This document shows positions 35,969 through 44,608 of a DNA stretch of 64,000 nt, in pieces. Origin of the DNA: Phycomyces blakesleeanus NRRL 1555(-) (taxonomy: Eukaryota; Mucoromycota; Mucoromycetes; Mucorales; Phycomycetaceae); contig NW_017265143.1 of assembly GCF_001638985.1 (NCBI RefSeq), positions 694,259 through 758,258 on the forward strand, read 5' to 3'. Under the pieces are notes generated by a model. The model did no database searches. It saw only the letters and a list, made by a program, of their open reading frames with translations, and was not told the origin of the DNA. The position numbers and the translations under genes are program-made. How positions within the stretch are numbered: the stretch's first letter is position 1; each line of letters begins with the position of its first letter.

Positions 35969-36021
35969 CAGCATAGAGGCTCACTAATAAATTAGAGCCT
36001 TCGGCTCCCTACAAAAAAATA
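35969..36021 (+). repeat. LINE 3' terminus with small hairpin
   Basis: The 3' end contains ATAGAGGCTCACTAATAAA followed by a compact hairpin, GAGCC-TTC-GGCTC, and an A-rich tail. Related sequence recurs at 39248-39300 (+) and about 45655-45720 (-). A conserved terminal structure of this kind is often the recognition site for the element's own reverse transcriptase; that role is inferred. Confidence 0.6.
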
Positions 36022-36038
36022 AATAAATAAAGTTTATT
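36022..36038 (+). repeat. Target-site duplication, right copy
   Basis: Exact repeat of the 17 bp at 30691-30707, marking the 3' boundary of the LINE insertion. The host sequence continues directly into the 3' flank of Hsp70 copy 4. Confidence 0.88.
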
Positions 36039-36103
36039 TGAAATATAGAGATATGGAGAAATATATAACATATGGTAGAATTGGCTACTAATAAAGCTAA
36101 AAG

Positions 36104-38086
36104 CTATACAATCGCCTTTTCAAGCTCATGTGAGTCAAAGGCTGAGGTATAGAGAAAGGTATGTCCCTTCATTTTTACTTCAATAAGAATCTCGGTTTTA
36201 CCAAAATACATATTTTGGGTAAAATAAACCTTCTCATCTATCTTGATGCCTTGTAAAACAGGAGTCTTACCATGGAAGTCTGTTACCTTACGAACACCTG
36301 GGTCAGTGACAAAGCGTGGAGATTTCTCGTCGATATCATAAGCGTACAAGTCTAAAGAAATCTGTTAATAACTTTACATCTGAATAGAACTAAGTTTAAA
36401 GATAACATACCAGGATTAAAGTTATTTGGGTAATATATAAACAGTTCTTTTGATACACACTGATTCATAGCTACACACTCTCCCTTGGTGGCATATATAT
36501 AAAAGTGATCCTTGCATCTTATTTCACCATCAGCTGCAGTATATTTCTTTTCAGGTGGATCCAACAAAGAATCAAATGGTTTATTGACCTTGCTACCATA
36601 TGTGCGTCGTAATATTCGGTGGGAGACTTTGGCAGGATCTACTCCAAACATTACTGCGCCTCGCATTACAGATATCTCACCACGACTTGGTACACATATA
36701 TTTCCAACCTTGTCTTTAAATGTGTCTTGGACACGTTTACCTAGGTACCGCGATTGGCCAAATCCACCGACCAAAAAGATGGCATCAATCTGCTTTTGAG
36801 ATTGGTTTATCTGACCCGATATCAAATTCAAAACTTGCTTTACAACTGGCTCGAATACATCTTCGCGAAGTTCATCGACTGATATACATAGTCTTCCATC
36901 ATCAACTCCAATATCAGACATTTTACCCCCTCTGAGATTCAACACAGCGGGAACAGTAAAATACTCATCATCTTCGTTTTCAAATTCAGGCTAAAGTAGG
37001 GAAGAGAGGCGATGGTAAGTATGTATACGTATTGTTTATTGATGATATAATATACCTTGGTTGTAGTGACAAAATGGTCCATCAAGTATTGAATGGCTGC
37101 TTTATTGTTTTTAGCATGTGAACCAAAGCGTTTCTCAATCAGTTTTTGCATATTTTTATCCAAGAAGGTTGATCCACAAGAGCCGCCTGAACCTTTTGTA
37201 ACTTCACGCAGAGATTTTACACCTGAAGAGTCTTCGATTTCAAATACAATCAAATCTACAGTTCCACCTCCAGCATCACAAATCATGAAGCGCTGTTCAT
37301 GACTAAGATTGAACTGGTTAGACTTCTTTTCACAATACAAAGCTGCTGCTTCTGGCTCGCTGGTTAGCATCAATCTGTCTGGATGATCGCTACGGCTGAC
37401 GATGCCAGCAATAATAGCTGCTTCTCGCATGGTAGCTTTAGCTCGATCGTCCCATATAGCTGGAACTGTGAGACAGTATCTGAACTTTGAATTATCGTAG
37501 ACTGCACCAAGCTTAGTCTGGAATTGCTCATGAACATGTTTGTAAAATGCACGAAGATAGTCCGCAATAACTGTTGATCACAATGGTGAGACAAATATTC
37601 CTATTTTATAAAGTTCCAAGCCTTGGTTACCTTGAAGAGTAGTCAATCCATTTGGAAGATTTTGTGAAGTTTGGATGCTAGTGTCGAGAAGTAATTTGAA
37701 CTTTGTAATCAAGGATCCTTTACTATTAGGTAAATTTGCTTTACGGATGGCTTCATATCCCCACGCAACAAGGGTTTTGGTATCTTGCTCATAGAATGAT
37801 GCGGTTGGAACCTTGGGGTATATGGATCCGCCTCTCCGTGACCTACAGCTATGTGTCAATATATTCTATGGGCATATATTATGTACTAAGAACTTACCAT
37901 TCGGTTATATCAAACATTTCATCGATATCGTCATCAGCAAATACACACGAACACCCAGAAAATGTTGTTCCAAAATCTAACATGATTGTGCTTAGTACTT
38001 TATTCGATAAAACGTTAAAAGGCATTACCTATTCCCACGACATAAGGGAAATCTTTAGGGTAAAATTCCAAAGTGCTACTAGTCAT
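36104..38086 (-). CDS. HSPA12-like Hsp70 protein, array copy 4
   Basis: Exons 38086-38029, 37976-37898, 37842-37631, 37570-37056, 36990-36411 and 36351-36104 encode about 563 residues. It begins MTSSTLEFYPKDFPYVVGIDFGTTFSG. Phosphate-2 ICDAGGGTVDLIVFEI and adenosine IFLVGGFGQSRYL motifs are intact, and all junctions use GT...AG. From about 36598 upstream the gene and its promoter match copy 5 almost base for base, introns included, whereas the end of exon 5 and exon 6 differ. The C-terminal exon reads DLYAYDIDEKSPRF and ends SHELEKAIV. The LINE lies just beyond its 3' end. Likely a functional ATPase of unknown role. Confidence 0.9.
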
Positions 38087-38929
38087 TTAGAATATGGAAA
38101 TAAAAATGAGAAGAAGAGCAGTGAAGAAGAAAGAGGTTGACAGGCAGTTTTTCCTGAATGATTAGAATTTATGTACTAGTCATTTTACGATAGAACTACT
38201 CAAAAGGTGTGAATACTGCTATTTCTGTAAATGAGGCTTGTTGGTTGAAGCTTATTATTCTATTCTGGAAAAGGTTGTACAAGAGAAGCTTACTGCGCCA
38301 TGGAAACAGCATAGACAAGTGCTTCATCGCCAATTAGACTTCTCTTTATTTTTATTGTTTTGAAAATAGTATTCAGACTTTACAAAAAAAAAAGTGATTA
38401 TTTTCTTCCAAAGTTTACTCCAAAAACAGAAATCTTTTTGCTCACTTGCTTAAAAATAAATTGGCCATTAATATAGCCTTTTTATTCGGTTATTTCGCAG
38501 GTTTAATGTTTCTTATATTCTTCATTTGAGCCCATTGGTTTTTAAGCATACAGGTTTTTTATAGGACAAGAATAAATAGGCAAGAGTCTTTAATTAAAGG
38601 TTTACCATTTTACTAAAACATTCAAGCAATAAAAAATGAGACTTCAGTTTTAGATAAACCGATATGGATGGTCTTATATGCATATGTAAAAACCTGTACG
38701 AAAACTTAGACCCCATTTTCTATTTATCTAATATAAATCAAAACTAGCAGCATATATATGTAAAATGTGTCGTTTTTTATGTGTATACTGATTAAAGTGC
38801 CAATTCAAAAAAATCAATTAGGCAGGTTTGAAAGTTCCATATGTCCAAATATAATATTCGCTTTTAGTGTTATCCATACTACAAGGCTCTTTCGCACATA
38901 CCTCAATTTGGTCGGGGGAGATAGTGTGA
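38087..38929. other. Spacer upstream of Hsp70 copy 4
   Basis: Promoter side of copy 4, including TTCCTGAA at 38151-38158, then AT-rich DNA. The stretch at about 38690-38870 resembles the spacers at 30040-30220 and 42170-42300. No gene is supported. Confidence 0.45.
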
Positions 38930-39305
38930 AAAGTTAGTCGATGTGTAACGGCCCCCCTATATGTCCCCACCCATCTTCTCAATCACTCTTTCAACCCACC
39001 CTCTCGGTCATTCTTTACACTTTCTCTTCTCGTTTTTGCTGCGCTCTAGCATGGTCTTCCATCTGTCTCCTCAATTTTTGCTGTTTAACCTTAGGTCACT
39101 CCCCTCCCCTTGGTAGAACCAAGAACCCTTCAGATATTCCCTATTTCTTTGCGAAGACATAGATACGGGGTGTGCTTTCTTGAGTTCTCACCATCTCTCA
39201 CTTTAGAAAAATACAAAACAAAAGCCGTAATGTCCTCTTTTTCTTCGCAGCAATAGAGGCTCACCAACCCTTTTGACCACAAGGCTCTTTACAAACAAAC
39301 AAAGA
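38930..39305 (+). mobile_element. 5'-truncated LINE 3' end fragment
   Basis: C-rich pyrimidine-biased sequence, unlike its AT-rich neighbours, leads into a terminus reading TTCGCAGCAATAGAGGCTCACC and AAGGCTCTTTACAAACAAAC. This matches the layout of the terminus of the intact LINE (TTGCAGCATAGAGGCTCACT, then GAGCC hairpin, ACAAAAAAAT tail). No intact reading frame remains. The left limit is approximate. Confidence 0.65.
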
Positions 39306-39624
39306 TGCTATATGTACTATATCTGAAGAATATACGGTACAATACATTTGTAAGGCGCATTTCTGGGATAAGTTTTTTCAAAGTTTTTTTTTATATCTAA
39401 GCAAAAAATCGAGCATGTATTGTATATAAGAAATAGTTCTAGGATGCTTATTATGATCCTTAATAGTCTAAGAATACTTTTCTGTACTGTTTATTTGAAA
39501 AGAAGATTCATTTATAAAGGCTAGTAACTCTTAAAAATGCGCCTTGCATATTGTGTTTTGCTGTAAGACAATTCGAAGGCACCAAAAATTTAGAATGGGC
39601 AACGGCATGTCATCTCTGTAAAAT

Positions 39625-40432
39625 ATCCCTCTAGAATTTCCTCACCTCTCTGCAGTATCTTCCAGGGGTTCATCGAGACTCAAGAGCATTTTCTTCTTTC
39701 TTATCCGTTGAAATCCGCGGTGTGGCTAGGTATTTGCTTGGAATTCTTTGTCACTGTCCCTCCGCCTTCTACACTCTCTGTATTCACGTCTTTTTCTCTT
39801 GCCTCCTACGCTGGACCACATTATTCCAGCCGCTTCGGTTTTTGGATGGCCCATATTTGGTATCTGAGACCACCACTGGACATCCCACTTCAATTTCGCC
39901 TCATTTCTACCTTCTTTGGTTCTTGCAACTTCTCGCAAATTAATCTCTTGCCTCTGCGCTGAGCTCGAGCTTAACTCTGCTGATTCTTCCCCCGCACAAA
40001 AGCACATTAAAATTTTAACAACTAACAAAAATCACACAAAAACAAGTCAAAAACCAAAAAGCCAAAAACATCAAATAACCCCCATAAACCTTCAAAAAAA
40101 ATGTTGTAATTTTTTCTTTTTTTTTGTATTTATTGGTCGGCTACAGTGCAAAGCACTGAGCGATCGGCTGAATATGCCTAAATTTTTGTATTACAATATT
40201 GATATGAGAGGAAAAAGGTAAAAAAAGAGACTAAGAGAGAAAACTACTCCAGGAAGCGCCTTATCACCACTAGTGCCTTGGCCGCTATCACACCCGGAAG
40301 GAAGGGCTGTTCGTCCATGACAGAGGCCCAGTGAGCTCGCCAGATGGTGTAATTTTCTCTTTTGCCCTACTCAGTCAGAAAACTTTACTAAGTCTGATCC
40401 TGTCACAGCTCCATACAAACAAACAAAAAATG
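39625..40432 (+). mobile_element. Second LINE-derived remnant with ORF2 C-terminal tail
   Basis: GC-richer sequence encoding an open stretch at 39708-39962 whose product (AVWLGICLEFF, then SSRFGFWMAHIWYL) weakly resembles the C-terminal end of the intact LINE ORF2 (SVWSSIWTLYF, then ASIFGCMLLAIWRHHW). A 3' untranslated-like region follows and ends in CATACAAACAAACAAAAAATG near 40420-40437. Divergence suggests an older or different LINE family. Boundaries are approximate and the assignment is moderate. Confidence 0.5.
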
Positions 40433-40679
40433 TAAAATTTAGTTAAAACATATGTTCCTCAATCAAAGTGAAATTTAAAGCAGAGTTCTCATATATAAGT
40501 ACCAATAAGAAGATGATTATAAGTTACAAAAACGCTTATTGGTAAATGAATAAAACTTAATATCTGTTAATAAGAGGAATTATATAATAATCCGTAACTG
40601 GCAGGCGGCTCATGAGGGAGTGGACAATGATCCCCCCTGAGCAGCCCTTAAGGAAAACCCCAGAGGAACTTCTTTTTTT

Positions 40680-40986
40680 CCCGTCGTGTTATAGAATGAT
40701 GCAGTTGAAATTTTGGGGTAGATGGATCCGCCTCTCTTTGGCCTACAGTTGTGTGTCAGTATAAAATATTTAGTTTATCTTATGCAGTATGTTCTTACCA
40801 TTCAGCTATATCAAGTCTTTCATCGATATTGTCATTAGCAAATACATACGAACACCCAGAGAAGGTTGTTCCAAAATCCAACATGATTGTGCTTAGTACT
40901 TTATTCAATAAAACGTTAAAAAGTGTTACCTATTCCCACAACACAAGGAAAATCTTTAGGTTAAATTCCAAATTGCTATTTGTCAT
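40680..40986 (-). pseudogene. 5' fragment of an HSPA12-like Hsp70 gene
   Basis: Contains equivalents of exon 1 (40986 down), exon 2 and the start of exon 3 of the array genes, then the match stops abruptly near 40680 beside unrelated GC-rich sequence. A single-base deletion in exon 1 shifts the frame soon after MTNSNLEF, and the acceptor before exon 2 reads GG in place of AG (ATCCAAC on the plus strand against ATCTAAC in copies 3-5). It is therefore a truncated, decayed copy. The break probably marks an insertion or deletion end. Confidence 0.8.
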
Positions 40987-42614
40987 TTGTAATATAGAAA
41001 TAAAACAAAGAAAAAGAGCAGTGAAGAAGAAAGAGGTTGAAAGGGATTTTTTTCGGCATGATTCGAATTTATATAGTAGTCATTTTACGCGATAACCACT
41101 CAAAAGATATGCACATTATTTCAGTAAAGGTGCTCATCGCGACTCCAAACCTTACACACAGATAAATAATATATATAGCAATTATGTAACATAAAATTTC
41201 CAAAACGATAAAAGTCTTGTACATGTCAGTGCATTTTCACTTTTGACATTTAAGTAAAATAGGAAATAACGTCCCATATACAGTATACTAAACACCTGTA
41301 TTTAAATAGTTACTTTTCATAAGAATAATAACTATGTTAATGTGTTATTTTATTTCTTTACCTATATTTATTTATCCTTCACCAATACAAATATACACAT
41401 TTATAAAACGAGCTATAAAACTCTCTTGACCCTTTCAATCGTGCAAGTTAAAAAGTAGACTAGTCTACCAATTGTAGTTGTTCTCATTTGGATATTGGTC
41501 ATTAACTCGAACTTTCGTTAAGTTTACAGGGAAGCCTAAGAAAAAAAAAGATACTACAAATCCATATTAACATGTCAATTTTTTGAAAGTGCATGCTGGG
41601 CCTGAAAGTGAATGAATAAATATTGCAAAATGACAAATGCCCTTTTAAAGGGATGTGTCTGCTCTTATGAATCATTTGTCAATTAGGAAATCTAAGGGCA
41701 AGCATTAGGCAATGCTTAAAAAAAATTAACTCATCCTTTTCCAAGAGCAAAATCAATAAGTTAATTGTAGCTCAATGTTGTTTTGCTTTATTAAAAATGG
41801 TGTAGAATATAGAAAGCAAGACATAATATATAAAAAAATGCAAACACTATGATGGCATTTTACAGATCAAGTACTTAAGAAATACCTTGAGTAACATACA
41901 GCTCCAAGATTGTTTCGTCTAAGGTTTGGGGGCTGGGCCTGGTGTAACGTCAAGGTGTGAGGTCTGTGGTCGTAAAAAGTACCTTGTAATCTAGCGCCTT
42001 GACATAAGGTATTGCTTTTTTACATACAATTTATTTTATATGGTGATTATATAAAAGAGACTTCAAACATATTAATTGAAGTACTTCAGGCCATTTCTGC
42101 ATTCACGTCAATACCTTTATGCACACTGTGATGGGCGATACAAGAAACGCCGGTGTATAAAATCCACCATATTACACGAAAGCTTAGATGTTATTTGAGA
42201 TGCGTAAAGAGCACAATTTTTTAAGGTGTTCACAAATTAAAATATCAATTAAACAATAGTTTCATTACGCTTCCAAATAGTATTATACCTTTTGAATACA
42301 ATTTTTTATAAGACAGGCTTACTATATGGTACTTACATGCATATATCTGTATTTATATACTGTTTCTGAGTTGATCGATCGAACATTTACCATATAAGCA
42401 CGCACATAATGCGGAAGAAGTTGTATCTTTACAATAGCTCAATTTAAAGCTCTGAAAATTGATGATGATAGTTTCATATAAAACCATAAATATTACATTA
42501 AATCGAGAGCTTTTTAAAGACAGTTTATTGATAAATGAAGCTAATTTTAAATAAAGAGATGTAATAAAGAAATATATAACATATACTAGTATTTTCTACT
42601 AGTAAAGCTAAGAA
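40987..42614. other. Spacer upstream of the Hsp70 fragment and downstream of copy 5
   Basis: About 1.6 kb of AT-rich DNA. Its right end (about 42480-42600) is the 3' flank of copy 5 and is similar to the 3' flanks of copies 3 and 4. The portion at about 42170-42300 shares the spacer motif described for the other intervals. No gene is visible. Confidence 0.45.
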
Positions 42615-44608
42615 CTATACTATTGTTTTTTCAAGCTCATGTGAGCCAAAGGCAGAAGTATAGAGAAAGGTATGTCCCTTCATTATTACTTCAATAAGAA
42701 GCTCCATTTTACCAAAATACATGTTTGCTGTAAAAGGAACCTTTTCATTTGTCTTGACACCTTGTAAAAAAGGTGGTTTACACTCGAATATGGCCACTCG
42801 GCGAACACCTGGGTCAGTGACAAATCGCGGAGATCTCTCGCTGATATCGTAGACAAACAAATCTGAAAACATATACGTAAATGAGATTAGAATATAATAG
42901 CGATACGTTAATATATATCTATACATACATACCAAGATTGAAGTTATCAGGGTAGAATGTATACAATTGTTTTGATACACATTTGTTCATAGCTACACAT
43001 TCTCCCTTAGTAGCATACACGTAAAAGTGATCCAGACATCTTATTTCACCATCAGCTGCAGTATATTTTTTTTCAGGTGGATCCAACAAAGAATCAAATG
43101 GTTTGGAGATATGTATTCCATATGTGCGTCGTAATATTCGGTGGGAGACTTTGGCAGGATCTACTCCAAACATCACTGCGCCTCGCATTACAGATATCTC
43201 ACCACGACTTGGTACACATATATTTCCAACCTTGTCTTTAAATGTGTCTTGGACACGTTTACCTAGGTACCGCGATTGGCCAAATCCACCGACCAAAAAG
43301 ATGGCATCAATCTGCTTTTGAGATTGGTTTATCTGACCCGATATCAAATTCAAAACTTGCTTTACAACTGGCTCGAATACATCTTCGCGAAGTTCATCGA
43401 CTGATATACATAGTCTTCCATCATCAACTCCAATATCAGACATTTTACCCCCTCTGAGATTCAACACAGCGGGAACAGTAAAATACTCATCATCTTCGTT
43501 TTCAAATTCAGGCTAAAGTAGGGAAGAGAGGCGATGGTAAGTATGTATACGTATTGTTTATTGATGATATAATATACCTTGGTTGTAGTGACAAAATGGT
43601 CCATCAAGTATTGAATGGCTGCTTTATTGTTTTTAGCATGTGAACCAAAGCGTTTCTCAATCAGTTTTTGCATATTTTTATCCAAGAAGGTTGATCCACA
43701 AGAGCCGCCTGAACCTTTTGTAACTTCACGCAGAGATTTTACACCTGAAGAGTCTTCGATTTCAAATACAATCAAATCTACAGTTCCACCTCCAGCATCA
43801 CAAATCATGAAGCGCTGTTCATGACTAAGATTGAACTGGTTAGACTTCTTTTCACAATACAAAGCTGCTGCTTCTGGCTCGCTGGTTAGCATCAATCTGT
43901 CTGGATGATCGCTACGGCTGACGATGCCAGCAATAATAGCTGCTTCTCGCATGGTAGCTTTAGCTCGATCGTCCCATATAGCTGGAACTGTGAGACAGTA
44001 TCTGAACTTTGAATTATCGTAGACTGCACCAAGCTTAGTCTGGAATTGCTCATGAACATGTTTGTAAAATGCACGAAGATAGTCCGCAATAACTGTTGAT
44101 CACAATGGTGAGACAAATATTCCTATTTTATAAAGTTCCAAGCCTTGGTTACCTTGAAGAGTAGTCAATCCATTTGGAAGATTTTGTGAAGTTTGGATGC
44201 TAGTGTCGAGAAGTAATTTGAACTTTGTAATCAAGGATCCTTTACTATTAGGTAAATTTGCTTTACGGATGGCTTCATATCCCCACGCAACAAGGGTTTT
44301 GGTATCTTGCTCATAGAATGATGCGGTTGGAACCTTGGGGTATATGGATCCGCCTCTCCGTGACCTACAGCTATGTGTCAATATATTCTATGGGCATATA
44401 TTATGTACTAAGAACTTACCATTCGGTTATATCAAACATTTCATCGATATCGTCATCAGCAAATACACACGAACACCCAGAAAATGTTGTTCCAAAATCT
44501 AACATGATTGTGCTTAGTACTTTATTCGATAAAACGTTAAAAGGCATTACCTATTCCCACGACATAAGGGAAATCTTTAGGGTAAAATTCCAAAGTGCTA
44601 CTAGTCAT
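42615..44608 (-). CDS. HSPA12-like Hsp70 protein, array copy 5
   Basis: Exons 44608-44551, 44498-44420, 44364-44153, 44092-43578, 43512-42933 and 42862-42615 encode about 563 residues. Positions from 43120 to about 44730 correspond to copy 4 at a constant offset of 6522 bp without indels, and I see one mismatch in that stretch (36652 versus 43174). ATPase motifs are intact and all splice sites canonical. The end of exon 5 and exon 6 are distinct from copy 4: DLFVYDISERSPRF, then FECKPPFLQGVKTNEKVPF, ending SHELEKTIV. This is the rightmost array member. The role is unknown, as for its paralogues. Confidence 0.9.

Larger units (their letters stand above)
30708..36021 (+). mobile_element. Non-LTR retrotransposon (LINE), near full length
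   Basis: A 5.3-kb LINE-type element carrying a gag-like ORF1 with CCHC knuckles and an ORF2 with endonuclease, reverse transcriptase and a C-terminal zinc motif. It is flanked by a 17-bp target-site duplication, has no terminal repeats and ends in a short A-rich tail, all as expected for target-primed reverse transcription. It is clearly more C-rich and GC-rich than its AT-rich surroundings. ORF1 begins two bases inside the element, so the 5' end is either truncated there or has almost no leader. Each ORF has one frame disruption. No RNase H domain is recognised. An L1/Tx1-like clade is possible but not established. Confidence 0.92.

Noticed and set aside
30708..36021. LTR retrotransposon
   Set aside because: No long terminal repeats, no protease or integrase; A-rich tail and a 17-bp target duplication indicate a non-LTR element.
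21272..44608. The Hsp70 cluster as classical cytosolic Hsp70 (SSA) genes
   Set aside because: Only the ATPase motifs match. Proteins are about 560 residues, lack the canonical peptide-binding sequence and EEVD end, and fit the HSPA12 branch better.
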